DNA from: Ochromonas danica
Taxonomy: Eukaryota > Sar > Chrysophyceae > Chromulinales > Chromulinaceae
Reading direction: 5' to 3'
DNA: 64,000 nt
Assembly (NCBI GenBank): GCA_015146655.1
Contig: VKHL01000065.1
Location: 90,987-154,986 of the forward strand
The position numbers were made by a program, and so were the translations under genes. Positions within the stretch are counted from its first letter, which is position 1, and each line of letters begins with the position of its first letter. The notes below the pieces were generated by a model. It was not told the origin of the DNA and searched no databases. It saw nothing but the letters and a program-made list of their open reading frames with translations. Shown here piece by piece: positions 52,171 through 62,924 of this stretch.

Positions 52171-52490
52171 CAATAGGAAGCTGGTGAGGTTGTGTTGGTA
52201 AACAGTAAAGACCACTTCCAGACCAAAACTTGTGCGGCTGATGTCAAACGATCCTCATCTTTAGATGTACTGGTACTACGAGCATCTGTGTGACAAGTGC
52301 ATAGCGAGCAAGGACAGGGATACCAGTCGCTTCTAAGGGACCAAAGGAGTATATCCACCCAGCATCGTGTGATATCACCTTTGACGGGGTTAGAGCCGAT
52401 TGGTCAAAATCTGTTAACATCAAATAACTTCTAACGTCTGACTCACCTGTGTAATAATCGCCCACTGGTGTTTGCAGTTGTGAGCGTGAG
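52170..52490 (-). pseudogene. decayed or mis-sequenced coding stretch
   Basis: On the minus strand one frame reads VISHDAGWIYSFGPLEATGI then PVLARYALVT before stopping at 52244, and an overlapping frame carries on with TSTSKDEDRLTSAAQVLVWK. The switch falls at a CACACA run near 52295. This looks like one protein broken by a dinucleotide indel. Upstream, TTACACAG followed by GTGAGTCAG near 52465 resembles a splice donor. No family recognised. Confidence 0.35.
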
Positions 52491-52731
52491 AGTTTAATAC
52501 AAAGTTTACAAACATAAGCTTCTGGTAATGCTCAGATATTGGGAAAACCATATGGATTAATTACAGATAGGATAATTACAGATAGGATAATTACAATGAT
52601 TAAGTAACGCGTCGTACTGGTTGTAAAATCAACAAACTGTGCAACACAACTAGAATGAAGAATGATAGCTATAGTCACCTTGCCCTAATCATGTGCACAA
52701 TACTGTCCAACAGACTAAGCTATCACCTAAA

Positions 52732-53441
52732 TTACAAAATATTGCACCAAGCACTTTCATCAGCAACGCCTTGATTAGCAACACCTTGATTAGCAACACC
52801 TTGATTAGCAACGCCTTGATTAGCAACACGTTGATTAGCAACATTTTGAGCTCTGACTGCAGCAGCATCTGCAGCAAGATTTAGGTGACCATCCTTCGAG
52901 GTCCCGGACGTGGTTTGACTTGGTTGGTTGCTAGGCGTGCTTCCAACAGCACGCTCATTGATTCGATAGCTTCGCTCAACTCTCTCATTAACAGTAAATT
53001 GCTTCACAGAAAAATGTGTGATGTTGCGGTGAGTATAATTATTGAAATTATTTGCTTCAGATTCCCAATCGCTTGCGTGGCAAGCATAAACATAAAACTC
53101 TGCTTCAAATGCTTGCGCTTTGACAAATTCATTAAAAGTTTCCCGGGGCTTCAACGAAGCATTACCCTGGAGACAGAGACTAGAGTTAAATGTTCTCCCA
53201 GACTGCGTCCCATTATACTGTGCTGGTATGTTCTGGCCGTGCCCAACAAATAAAAATGCACTTGGCTTCCAATCGTTAATCGCTTGGAAAATTTCATCTT
53301 TTGTACTTGCAATTACCTGCACAATTGTGTAGCCAGATTGTTCTAGTACTGTCCTTGCATTTGTTTCATTTTTTTTTCTTGCTCTTCTAGTCCCGAATGA
53401 TTTCCCACCACCAACAATGCCACTTTCTGCGACGACGCCAT
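52732..53441 (-). CDS. caspase/CHAT-like fold protein, frame broken at an A9 run
   Basis: The frame from ATG 53441 starts MASSQKVALLVVGNHSGLEE, a typical first strand of the caspase/CHAT fold. It goes out of phase at a run of nine A (T9 at 53369-53377 on the plus strand) and ends at a stop near 53345. The other frame then continues to 52732 with IFQAINDWKPSAFLFVGHGQ and AEFYVYACHASDWESE, where GHG and ACH sit where clan CD peptidases have their catalytic His and Cys. It ends with five VANQ(G/R) pentapeptides and the C-terminal SAWCNIL, a possible CaaX geranylgeranylation box. Either a one-base sequencing error, a recent pseudogene, or slippage on the A run explains the break. Protease activity is not proven. 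Confidence 0.55.
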
Positions 53442-54089
53442 TTTCTTTTTACTTGAACAAGAAATGACTGTTAGAGAAAGTGAGAGGAGCCCCGAGTCAG
53501 GTTGGGTTAGTCTTGGAGTGAGACGCCAGCAGGAATGGGAGCTCGAATGAGAGATGAGAGATGCGGCGATGTGTGTGGTTGGGATGCCATGGGATGTCCA
53601 CGTACAGAGAAAGAGAAAGCCAAGTACCAGGAGGATGTCCAGGATGTCTAGGAAAGGAGAGAGACAGAGAAGCGGAGAACGCGAGAGACAGAGAGACCGA
53701 AAAACGCGTTGCTGCCAAATAAACGCGATACGCCACTTATAGAGTATGATGGTCCAGTAGTAAGATCTACGGGGTATTGTAACGACAACTCAATGAGATT
53801 ATAAGGGCTGTAAAGATTGAGAAAGAAGGAGGGATGTCTTTTCATCGAGTTGAAGAAGCAGATGGGGTGTATAAAGATACAGTGACCCGTCGTTCCAGGC
53901 CATGGCTTAGACCATTCGAGATGGTGTTGTCTTCTTCAATACGAGGAGGAAGAACAACAAACACATGAGACTTCTTCTTCATACTGGTCTACTAATACAT
54001 ACTACAAGTACTACTACCGTAGTCTACATCTCAAAGCAAACATTGTTCTTGTGTATTACAGTAGATAACAACATAAGCAACTCAATCAA
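53442..54089. other. intergenic region
   Basis: This lies upstream of the caspase-like gene and in the 3' flank of the prolyl-hydroxylase gene. It contains GA-rich sequence (agagagacagagagaccg) near 53660-53700. No convincing gene. Confidence 0.4.
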
Positions 54090-57000
54090 TCATTCATCTA
54101 ATCCCATTCTCCTAAAGAGAGCACGCATATGTTGGAGATCTTTGGTGGTCAGCAATGGAAAGCCCTGCATGAATGACTCTGGTGAAGGTGCTCCCGTAAT
54201 CGACGAGACGATCTCCACGGCTTCTCTAGACAGTTCGTTCTGCACAATATGTCGCAGTGCTTGCAGTTCTTCTTCTGAAGGCTCTGCTTCTTCACCACCG
54301 CGTGGCATGGGATGTCCCACTTCCACAGGTCGATCTTCATTATGCAATAACTTGGCAATGAACTCTCTCGCTTCTTCTTGATGCTTCGCAGAGTAATGAG
54401 ATGTCTTATTAACACGATTGTTATTTCGTGCTTCTGCTAAGGCTTGAAGACGTTCATTACGATCATAATACCAGATCGTGAGGGCATAGCGATGACCATA
54501 ACAAGGCATGACTTCATGAGCAACCTCAGAGGAATAGAACATGGCAACTCGTCCTGCTGCAGGGTAGATATCAACTTCTTTCTCTTCATCCTCACCATTA
54601 CTAACAGACACCGTCGCCTCGGCCACAGGCTCTATTAGACCAAACACAAAGGTTGCATGATGGTAAAACATCAAAAACAGGGAAAGGCAGAGGAGAAAGG
54701 CAAAGGACTGACCTCCTGACGAAGTCTTGTCTGCTGGTCGACCAGGTAACATCATTGGACGAAGTCTCCAGTCGGTTCGTTTGGTTCGTGGCTCAGAGAC
54801 TCTCAAAGCACCTCCCAAGGCTTCATCCCAGCCTGGATTGAGATATGTCACCACAGTGAGTCTGCGTCCATCCTGTGTGGTGTTGTCAATATGATTGGCA
54901 AAGCGACTGCCACTGCCAGGATAGACTGACAACATGACATCTGATCGTTCATACAGACCTGCTAAGACAGGATTGATACTTCGTAACTGTGCTACTAGAG
55001 TGTCAATAACGAGAATCAACTCTTTCAAAGCAGAGAATCGTCGAAGAGGAGATTTCGCTTTGATCTGCAGCTTGCAAGGCTCGATCTCTCCGAAGGTCTT
55101 CACATGACGACTTGTTCCTTCAGGCGCTGCATGGTTTGCTGTGTGGGGAACGGTGGGATCGAACTCTGGATCATACGGGGTCTCTTCCTTCTTCTTCTTC
55201 TCCTCGCCTGCACCAGGTCCAACAGGTCCAGCAGGTTTAGCATCAGGTTTTGTCTTTGTTGCCTCAGGGCGGGGCGTATTCATGCTTTCTGGGCGATAGA
55301 GCTTGACATTAGTCTCTTGCTCTTCCTCAGCATTACCATCGTCATTGTCATCATCATTGTCATCGTCTTCTTCCTCGTTGTCACTGTTATTGTCATGGTC
55401 ATTCTCTTCTTCGTCTTCCTTCTGCTTCTTCTTTCCTTCTTCTTCTCCTTTGGGGAGAGAGTTGACTCCAATGCGACTGGGCCCCTCCTCCTCCTCTGAC
55501 ACATTCTTGAGGCGGTGATGGCGTTGATAATGATGGTCCTGGGTCTGTAAGCGTAACAATTGATGACCACCACACAGCCAGAGCACTTTGTCTCCGCGGA
55601 TGGATGGCACTGTGAGATGTGCACCAACATCAGCTTGCTTGCCAACCCAAATCTCTGCCTGCTCGAAGGACTCGGAGAACAGCTGCGCCTCGACTCGCAC
55701 GCGGCGGATGAGATCCAACGGGGCGATGCCCTCCACAGCTGCCCAGTGCCTGTCCTCTAAGGAGCGACTAATATCCGCAACTAACGTGGCAAAGTCTGTG
55801 CGCATGAGTCGCTGTAAGACTTTGCGCAGTTTCTTCTGGTTCATGGTGGCCATCTTCCCTGGCCGAAGGTGGTGGCGATGGCTGCCATGGGGATGGGCGA
55901 GGCTATCCACTGAGCGGGCAAGAGGGCGACCATCGAGATAGCATGGTTGAAGCACTTCATGGTCGAGATGGTGACCCAACTTGTTCCTCTCTCGCTTCTC
56001 CACAAAGCGTGGAGCATGATAGCTGGACGAGCCAGCCTCGCCTGCTGCTGGCAGGGGGTCTTCCCCCTCCTCTACCTGCTCTGTGGAGGGACGAGCTAGC
56101 TCACTCTCTAACAGGTCACGCATGAAGGTGAAGACCTTCTCCTTGTTGACATATCCCGCCTCTTGGCAGGCCTGGATGTTGTCCTCCAAGGCAATGGCTA
56201 GCGCTGCGAGGCGATCATTATGGTGTGCATAGGAAACAGAGGCAGGGTTAGCAGACGCAGAGGCACGCTCTCGTCTTATGAGGCCGAGCAAACGCTCCTG
56301 CACTACCTTGATCTCTCCCGCGGCCTCTCTCAGCAAGGAGTGCAGGAAGTCTCCCGCCTCGATGAGAACGAGCTGGAACTGAGGGTCGTTACGGTCTGGC
56401 TTCATCTCACCCTCTTCTGTGGAGGCATTGGGTGGAGCAGGAGGAGCTGGGGGCTCTACAGCTGCAGTGGTAGTTGTAGCAGTAGGTGGTGGTGGTAGTT
56501 CCACCTCCTTGGTAGTGGCCGCGATAGGGGTAGGAGCAGGGACAGGGGTAGGAGTTGGAGGGGCGGGGATCGGATCTTTCCGATATGCCGCAGCTCTCTC
56601 GATCAGTTTGGAGATGGTCGCATGGAAGTAGGTCAGCATGTAGACCTGCTCCTCGCGACCCACAGTCTGCTGGCAGGCCACGCGGGTTTCCTCCAGCAGA
56701 GAGAGGAAGAGGTAGTCCACCTCGCAGTTCTTCACTAGCAATAGGATGCAGCGGTCCACTTCCTTCTGGTTGCCTGCTAGACCTAGCTGGATGAGCTTTT
56801 GAAAGTTTTCTCCTGCTAGGTCACGTCTCCTAGCGATGACTTCCTTCATGGCGTCGATGATCGCCTCCCACTCCCCCAGCACACCCTCCCCACTGCTGCT
56901 ACTACCCTTGGTAGTAGTAGAGGGGGTTGACCTATTATTGCCTTGCCTGAGTTGGTCATCGCGATAGTGTAAAGCCTCAGTGATGAGAGCCCGTAGGATA

Positions 57001-57134
57001 TCATCATCTAGCTTATGGAATTGAGAAGAAATTAGAGTTAGGAGAGACTTTCCTTCACTAGATGAAGAAGGAAGAGAAATGCCTCGTTGAGAGAGAAAAT
57101 CTAGAAAAGTGGAAATAGCTTTCTTTTCATTCAT
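54090..57134 (-). CDS. large protein with C-terminal EGLN/PHD-type prolyl-4-hydroxylase domain
   Basis: Two exons, 54713-57134 and 54090-54631 (987 aa). The 81-nt intron (GTCAGT..ATAG) is in frame without a stop and would add a false hydrophobic segment. The first Met is 57134. The N-terminal 400 residues are helical with Pro/Ala/Thr linkers, with no known domain. A basic segment and a long acidic Asp/Asn/Glu stretch follow. The C-terminal domain matches the HIF prolyl hydroxylase fold: MLSVYPGSGSRFANHIDNTT with the HxD iron ligands, VVTYLNPGWDEALGGALRV, then AMFYSSEVAHEVMPCYGHRY with the distal His, and ALTIWYYD with the 2-oxoglutarate Arg just before. It is likely an oxygen-, Fe(II)- and 2-oxoglutarate-dependent protein prolyl hydroxylase. 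Target unknown; Skp1 is a known target in other protists. Confidence 0.85.
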   Translation of the reverse strand: MNEKKAISTFLDFLSQRGISLPSSSSEGKSLLTLISSQFHKLDDDILRALITEALHYRDDQLRQGNNRSTPSTTTKGSSSSGEGVLGEWEAIIDAMKEVIARRRDLAGENFQKLIQLGLAGNQKEVDRCILLLVKNCEVDYLFLSLLEETRVACQQTVGREEQVYMLTYFHATISKLIERAAAYRKDPIPAPPTPTPVPAPTPIAATTKEVELPPPPTATTTTAAVEPPAPPAPPNASTEEGEMKPDRNDPQFQLVLIEAGDFLHSLLREAAGEIKVVQERLLGLIRRERASASANPASVSYAHHNDRLAALAIALEDNIQACQEAGYVNKEKVFTFMRDLLESELARPSTEQVEEGEDPLPAAGEAGSSSYHAPRFVEKRERNKLGHHLDHEVLQPCYLDGRPLARSVDSLAHPHGSHRHHLRPGKMATMNQKKLRKVLQRLMRTDFATLVADISRSLEDRHWAAVEGIAPLDLIRRVRVEAQLFSESFEQAEIWVGKQADVGAHLTVPSIRGDKVLWLCGGHQLLRLQTQDHHYQRHHRLKNVSEEEEGPSRIGVNSLPKGEEEGKKKQKEDEEENDHDNNSDNEEEDDDNDDDNDDGNAEEEQETNVKLYRPESMNTPRPEATKTKPDAKPAGPVGPGAGEEKKKKEETPYDPEFDPTVPHTANHAAPEGTSRHVKTFGEIEPCKLQIKAKSPLRRFSALKELILVIDTLVAQLRSINPVLAGLYERSDVMLSVYPGSGSRFANHIDNTTQDGRRLTVVTYLNPGWDEALGGALRVSEPRTKRTDWRLRPMMLPGRPADKTSSGGQSFAFLLCLSLFLMFYHHATFVFGLIEPVAEATVSVSNGEDEEKEVDIYPAAGRVAMFYSSEVAHEVMPCYGHRYALTIWYYDRNERLQALAEARNNNRVNKTSHYSAKHQEEAREFIAKLLHNEDRPVEVGHPMPRGGEEAEPSEEELQALRHIVQNELSREAVEIVSSITGAPSPESFMQGFPLLTTKDLQHMRALFRRMGLDE

Positions 57135-57550
57135 TTTCCCTTCACTATTCAATTCATTCTTCCACTTCAAATCCTCCGGTAAATCGTCTTAAGTTAAGAG
57201 TGAAGTTAAGGGTAGATGTTAAGTTAAGAGATGGTTTCTCTCTTAAGTTCACGTTTTGGCAGGTTGATCTGGGTTTCATTTTCATTGTCTTGATTTTCAT
57301 TTTAATAGGAAATGAAAGAAGAGAGTTGATGGGATGAAAGATACGATGAATTTCAATCAAGAGATGAGTGAGATGTGTGCTCATCTTCAAGTTCTCTCAG
57401 CCACCCTCTAGTCACAATCTAATCCCATTCTATCCCATTCTATCTCATCCCATCACTTGATAATCACATCATCTCCTATCCTATCCTGTCTCATCTCCTA
57501 GAAGAGAGAGGAAGAGAAGAGTTGAAGGAGATTGCTGTGGGAAGAATTGA
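57135..57550. promoter_or_regulatory. divergent promoter region
   Basis: A 416-bp spacer between the hydroxylase gene and the F-box/LRR gene. It has short repeated motifs: ttaagttaagagtgaagtta near 57190 and tcccattctatcccattcta near 57425. No gene seen. Confidence 0.45.
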
Positions 57551-59664
57551 ATGGCTAGAAGGACAAGGTTCCGTACTGCTAAAGACTGGCTACTATCTGG
57601 TCGTCGACCTCATGCAAAGTTCATGATGTCATTGCGTAGGAGTTTCAAGCCTCGGATTGCCCTCGTCACTCCTCCATCTTCTCCTGTAGACTACAAGGAG
57701 AAGAACGAAGAGGAGGAGAGCAGTAGCAGTTGCCAGAGAGGCTATCTGGAGAGTCTGCCCAGGGAGTTGGGTTTCCTCATTGCAGGGTATTGTCAACTAG
57801 AGGACGTCTTCTCACTGGCCGTGGCATCTCACCCACTGCGCGATAATTTCATCTTACCTTATCTCAGTGGATTGAGAAGGTTTATTCTAGAAGAACAAGA
57901 AGGGCAAGTGAAGAGTCTTTGCCAATTACTTGCTTACAATTCCTCCCTCGAGGCCATCCAATTGGACCTCAAAGACAGCGAGGTTGCTTCTTTCCCTTTA
58001 CCCGCCATATGGCAAGGCGTTGATTTATTAGCATTATGCTTTCGCCAAGTCCGACCAGGTATATTGACAACGTTGATAATGAAAGGTTGCGTAGAAGTCA
58101 GCCAGGAGGCAATGATTGTCGTAGCCACTGTGTTTCATAATCTAACAGCATTGGACCTTTCTTTCATGCCCAACTTAAGAGACACTGTGTTGAAAAAGCT
58201 GTTAGCCAATAACACTCATCTTGTGTACCTGTGTTTGGAGAAGAGTTATAATGCCGTGAATACTTACTCGTTGAATCGCATTGGGAGTGATTGTCCATGT
58301 CTGAAGACGCTTTCTCTTTCCTACTGTACCAATGTCGACGATCACTGCTTGCAGTATATTAGTCAGTTGCTTCTTTTGAAGGAATTATCATTGGCACATT
58401 GCTATGATATCTCAGCTGGTGCATTAGCAACTTTGGCTAAGCGTTGCTCAAGTCTAACCATTCTCTCTCTGGAATGTGAGCTTGATTTGCCATTGCTGGT
58501 TTTGCCAAGACTATCGCCCATGATGTGCTGTGTTATGTATATACAGGGTGTTTTAACTTGGATGACTCAGTCCTTGACGCTATCGGTGACCACTGCTTGG
58601 ATTTGCAAAGTAAGAAGAGAGTATCCCTTGTGTGTGCAAGTCATTTCAGCCTATTAAAAATGCTTGCTTTGTAGTTTTAGGAGTAGAGCATTGTTCAAAG
58701 ATCTCTGATCATTGCATGGCCAAATGCATTCATCTCTGCACACAACTACGATTCTTGTCGATTGATGGATGTAATCATGTGGGTTTGTGGACGATGGCCG
58801 CACTTTCGTCTCGCCTTCATAACCTGAAGGACTTATTTGTAAATACTTGTGAGAAGGTTGATGATTTGTGTGTTAAGAGCTTTCTCAAAGGCTCTTCCGA
58901 TATTCAATCCCTGGGGATTGAAGAGTGCTCCATCACAGATGAATCCCTTGTCCTCATTGCACAATATTGCCCCTGTCTGCGCGTTTTGGGTAATCGTCTT
59001 ATCCAGACCTTGTTGTTTGCCCTTTGACAATATTGGCAACCTTGTTATGTGCTAGGCTTGAATGGAAACGTCAAGGTGTCGGACAAAGGAGTTAGCCAGC
59101 TCGTCATGGCACGGCCTAATATTATGGTAAGACTTGTAGTTGGTGCTGTGGTTACCTCTTGCTTATAATCGATGAATTATCTTTGTAATAGCGGTTGTAT
59201 TTGAGCGATACAGCTGTGACCAATGTTTCTGTCAAAGCTATAGCTAAACATTGTAGAGCGCTTCTTAGCTTGAGTTTGGTTGGTTGTGAAGTAGATTTGT
59301 TAGGGCTGATGGATTTGGGTGATCCAACAAGCCAATGCGCCTACACTCTTCAAGATCTTCATCTCAGTTCAACACAGTTTTGGAATCCTTTTCTTCAACG
59401 CCCAAGTGAAATATCGGTCCCCAAGGAGCTCATAGCAGATGTTCTGAAGAAGAACTTGCAACAATCATCATATCATTCCCTTTTGGAGGAATCTGATGAT
59501 ACTACTCCCGGTAAGTTAGCGCGGCACAAATTGTTTCATTACATAACGATTCAACGTTGCTGTGACATTCAGCAGTTTTCGAATTGGATTTGCGGAAGAT
59601 TATCTTCCTTGATCGTTTGCGCAGTTTTCCTTCAAAGAAACTTTGCCGGATTTACTTTCGCTGA
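57551..59664 (+). CDS. F-box/LRR (FBXL-type) protein
   Basis: Six exons: 57551-58475, 58547-58609, 58675-58989, 59056-59126, 59192-59510, 59573-59664 (594 aa). All junctions keep frame, with donors GTGAGC, GTAAGA, GTAATC, GTAAGA, GTAAGT. An F-box-like segment lies at about residues 65-105 (LESLPRELGFLIAGYCQLED). Cys-type leucine-rich repeats follow (CPCLKTLSLSYCTNVDDHCL, LKELSLAHCYDISAGALATL, ILGVEHCSKISDHCMAKCIH, LRFLSIDGCNHVG, LKDLFVNTCEKVDDLCVKSF, IQSLGIEECSITDESLVLIA, LYLSDTAVTNVSVKAIAKHC). FBXL proteins select substrates for SCF ubiquitin ligases. The basic N-terminus could be a targeting signal. Substrate unknown. Confidence 0.85.
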
Positions 59665-59882
59665 ATTATCTATACGGTTGTTCTTATATTGTCTGGAGGG
59701 TGACCGAAGCATCGCCTTGATCAGCTAAGTTGCTAATTGTCAGTATATGTTCACTAGCTATGTTAACTATATCTACATATCATTTCGTGTATAAGCTAGT
59801 CAACAGTTTGTCGTTCTAAAGCATCTTTATAAATGCAAGCCAAAGTTTAAATCTTTATAAATGCAAGCATACAAACTATTGC
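59665..59882. repeat. convergent 3' spacer with an 18-bp direct repeat
   Basis: atctttataaatgcaagc occurs at 59823-59840 and 59851-59868, just beyond the NRAMP stop codon. The spacer is AT-rich and holds the 3' ends of both genes. Confidence 0.7.
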
Positions 59883-61454
59883 CTACGATTGCAAAACCAA
59901 CAAGATAACGTTCAAAACGATGATGATAGCGGCTATGATACAGACGATAACCTTCAGCCATAAACTGTTGGCATAGACGCCCATCACAGAAGAGCAAGAA
60001 GTGAGATGTACGAGAGGCACGACAGCGAAAGGCAAGGCAAAGCTGAGCAGCACTTGAGAGAGGATGAGAAGTTCGTTCGCCGACTTGTCTCCTCCAATAG
60101 CCACAGCCAAGACGGCAGGCACAATAGCGAGCAATCTTGTAGCCATTCTTCGTAGTGTTGGTGACATCTTCCAGGTCATAAAGCCTTCCATAACAATCTG
60201 TCCCGTCAGCGTGCCTGTCAACGTCGAATTCTGGCCAGATGCCAGCAAGGCAACACCAAACAAAATGGATGCTGCCTTCGAGTGTAGCAGAGGGTCCAGA
60301 AGGCTGTGTGCATCCTCTAAAGTAGCAATATCAGTATAGCCTTGTTTATGAAAGGTTGCAGCCGAGACGATGAGGATGGAAGCATTGACAAAGAAGGCAC
60401 AAGTTAGGGAGATATTGCTATCGATGGTATTGTACTTCACAGCCTCCTTCACAGCCTCTTCATTGTTACGATCAATCTGTCTTGTGAGCACAATGGAAGA
60501 ATGCAAGAACAGGTTGTGAGGCATGACCGTGGCTCCGATGATGCCAATACCCACAAGTAACATCTTCTTGTTTGAGAAAAGTTCCGCCGTCGGCACAAAT
60601 CCCGAGAACAACTCCAACGCATTGGGTCTGGACAAAATTAACTGAGCGAGAAAGCTCACAGCAATGACCAAGACAAGCAAAGCAACAAAGGATTCGATGA
60701 GACGGAAACGCTTGCCGTTGAGGAAAAGCACAAGCAACACGTCGCAGGCAGTGATGCAAACGCCAGCTATCAAGGGCAGGTTGAACAATAGCTTGAATGC
60801 GATCGCTGATCCAAGCACCTCAGCTACATCTGTAGCACAGATTGCCAGTTCCATTATAACCCATAGCATCCAATTCACCTCCTTGCGATAACTGTCTCGA
60901 CATAGTTGTGCGAGGTCTTTCCCTGTTGCCAGACCCAACTTGAGTGACAATGCCTGGAGGAACATGGCCATGATCGAGGAGAGCAAGACAACACAGAGAA
61001 GGTGGTAGCCAAAGCCAGACCCACCCGCAATGTCTGTGCTCCAGTTGCCCGGGTCCATGTAGCCCACGGCCACGAGTGCTCCGGGCCCGACGAAGGACAA
61101 GAAGACTTTGTACCAAGGCAGGCCAGGCGCAGGTACCATCACACTTCCATAGAACTCTGACAAAGTCACAGGGATGTCTGGATCCTCCAGACGCAGTGGC
61201 AAGTAGCTGGCCAGCCCTCCCATTGCAGCGACTCTGCTGGCATCATCAACAGAGCCGTGCTTCGAGCTATCGACACTCACAGCAGACTCCACTTCCATAC
61301 TGTTCATGCCGTGGTCAGCATCAGCATGTTCCAAGAGATCTTCTCGGCCTGTCGGCATTTCTTTTCTGTGTTTGAATGAAATCCAATTTCCCAGTGCGAG
61401 CACAACACCCGGCAGCCCACGTCTGCCATTATTACTGCGTGGGGGATATACCAT
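59883..61454 (-). CDS. NRAMP/MntH-type divalent metal transporter
   Basis: Single exon, 523 aa from ATG 61454. A soluble N-terminus of about 110 residues precedes 11-12 membrane segments. The metal-binding motifs are intact: GYMDPGNWSTDIAGGS in TM1 (DPGN) and GATVMPHNLFLHSSI in TM6 (MPHN). ELAICATDVAEVLGSAIAFK and GQNSTLTGTLTGQIVMEGFM are further family blocks. NRAMP proteins carry Mn2+, Fe2+ or other divalent ions with protons across plasma or vacuolar membranes. The lack of introns contrasts with neighbours but is shared by other long genes here. Location in the cell cannot be told from sequence. Confidence 0.92.
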   Translation of the reverse strand: MVYPPRSNNGRRGLPGVVLALGNWISFKHRKEMPTGREDLLEHADADHGMNSMEVESAVSVDSSKHGSVDDASRVAAMGGLASYLPLRLEDPDIPVTLSEFYGSVMVPAPGLPWYKVFLSFVGPGALVAVGYMDPGNWSTDIAGGSGFGYHLLCVVLLSSIMAMFLQALSLKLGLATGKDLAQLCRDSYRKEVNWMLWVIMELAICATDVAEVLGSAIAFKLLFNLPLIAGVCITACDVLLVLFLNGKRFRLIESFVALLVLVIAVSFLAQLILSRPNALELFSGFVPTAELFSNKKMLLVGIGIIGATVMPHNLFLHSSIVLTRQIDRNNEEAVKEAVKYNTIDSNISLTCAFFVNASILIVSAATFHKQGYTDIATLEDAHSLLDPLLHSKAASILFGVALLASGQNSTLTGTLTGQIVMEGFMTWKMSPTLRRMATRLLAIVPAVLAVAIGGDKSANELLILSQVLLSFALPFAVVPLVHLTSCSSVMGVYANSLWLKVIVCIIAAIIIVLNVILLVLQS

Positions 61455-61726
61455 TACAACGCATCACAGTAATAGTTGACCCATTCAATGGTCTTCTTCT
61501 TCATCATCATCCAATCCTCTATGAGAAGAACTCTACTCTGTCTATCCTCCTCCTCACTATGATAGTCTAGATGGAGGCCTTTGTCACTAGTGGGTCCATG
61601 CCGGGGGATGTCTCCTTCTTTATCCTTGTCAAACAACAAGAGAGAGCTTGATTACTGTATTGCGTGGGAGTATCTTAACTTAAGAAGGGATAGAGGCCCT
61701 TCTCTGTTGGTCTGTCTGGTCTAGTG
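61455..61726. promoter_or_regulatory. divergent promoter, NRAMP / eIF2B alpha
   Basis: A 272-bp spacer between start codons; no gene and no clear motif. Confidence 0.4.
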
Positions 61727-62924
61727 ATGAGATCGATGGAGAAGATGAACACCGACAGCTGTGGTTGCATGAAGCAAGATGATGCGATCTTGTCCCTCTT
61801 CAGGGAAAGTCTAGCAGCGAATGTTGCTTTACCTATTGCTGCTATGAATACCCTCGTAGCTACCATCGAGGTAACACTCCTCCTCCTCCTCCTCCTCCTC
61901 CTCCTACCCCTTCTCACTATCCCCTTTTCACAGAGATCACATGCTGCTACCTGGATGCAGCTCGAACAGGAGCTTCGTGGTACTATCGCGTGTCTTCAGA
62001 CATGCACACGTGAAGACCTCCAAGGCCGCACGAACATCTCGCTGGGCTCAGGCTGCGAGCTCTTCATGAAGTACGTCTCCCGCGCCTTTAACATGGAGTT
62101 CAAGGACTTCACGACCTGCAAGGAGGAGCTCCTCCGACGGGGTGCGCGCTTCGCTGACCTCTCGCTCAACGCCCGCCAGGCCATCGCCTCCTTCGGCCAC
62201 TCTTTCGTGCAGGAGGGCAGCACTGTCCTCATACACGGCATCTCGAGAGTCGTCACTGCACTGCTGCTACGAGCTGCACAGACTACCTATTTCAATGTCG
62301 TCCTGACGGAAGGCAAGCCAGGGCCTGTCGGGTAAGACCTCCTCCTCCTCCTCCTCCTCCTCCTCCTGTTACCCTCGATCACTCACTCACACACTGACTC
62401 TCCTGTCATTCTGTTTTACCTGGTTCAGTACGGAACATGCACAAACACTACGTCAGGCAGGCATCCCAACACGGATCATCCCTGACAGTGCCGTGGCGGT
62501 GACGATGGAGACCATTGACATGTGTCTCGTTGGTGCGGAAGGAGTGATGGAGAACGGCGGCATCATCAACAAGGTGGGAACCTTCCAGATCGCCCTTGTA
62601 GCGCATGCCTCGCAGAAGCCCTTCTATGTCGCCGTGGAGTCGTACAAGTTCGCGCGCATCTACCCGCTGAGTCAGAGAGACATGCTGCAGATGCTCCAGC
62701 AGCTCAGCCCTGCCGCGCCATTCTCATCGCAGCAGCTACCGCAGCAGCAGAGAGAGCAGGATAATGTAGCGGAAGAGGAGAAAGGCAGGAGAGACCCAGA
62801 CCTGGTCAATGACGTGCCCAATGTTGACTTTACACCTGCTAAGCTCATCACTTTGCTGTTCACGGATATTGGAGTGTTGACACCTGCTGCTGTCTCAGAT
62901 GAACTCATTCGATTGTATCAATAG
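61727..62924 (+). CDS. EIF2B1: translation initiation factor eIF2B, alpha subunit
   Basis: Three exons: 61727-61870, 61934-62331, 62429-62924 (345 aa). Intron 1 (63 nt, CTC-rich) is in frame without a stop, which would otherwise insert a Leu run. Diagnostic blocks are SLGSGCELFMKYVSRAF, GSTVLIHGISRVVTALLLRA, VVLTEGKPGPVGTEHAQTLR with the GTE motif at the exon junction, IIPDSAVAVTMETIDMCLVG, EGVMENGGIINKVGTFQIAL and PFYVAVESYKFARIYPLSQR. It is the regulatory subunit of the eIF2 guanine-exchange factor and senses phosphorylated eIF2. A Gln/Glu-rich insert (QQLPQQQREQDNVAEEEKG) lies before the last conserved block (LITLLFTDIGVLTPAAVSDE). Confidence 0.95.

Noticed and set aside
54632-54712. hydrophobic segment inside the prolyl hydroxylase that looks like a membrane helix
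   Set aside because: It lies between GTCAGT and TAATAG, interrupts the conserved hydroxylase fold, and has a length that is a multiple of three, so it is an intron.
61871-61933. Leu-rich insertion in eIF2B alpha
   Set aside because: It is a CTC-rich 63-nt GT-AG intron in frame; removing it restores the normal family sequence.
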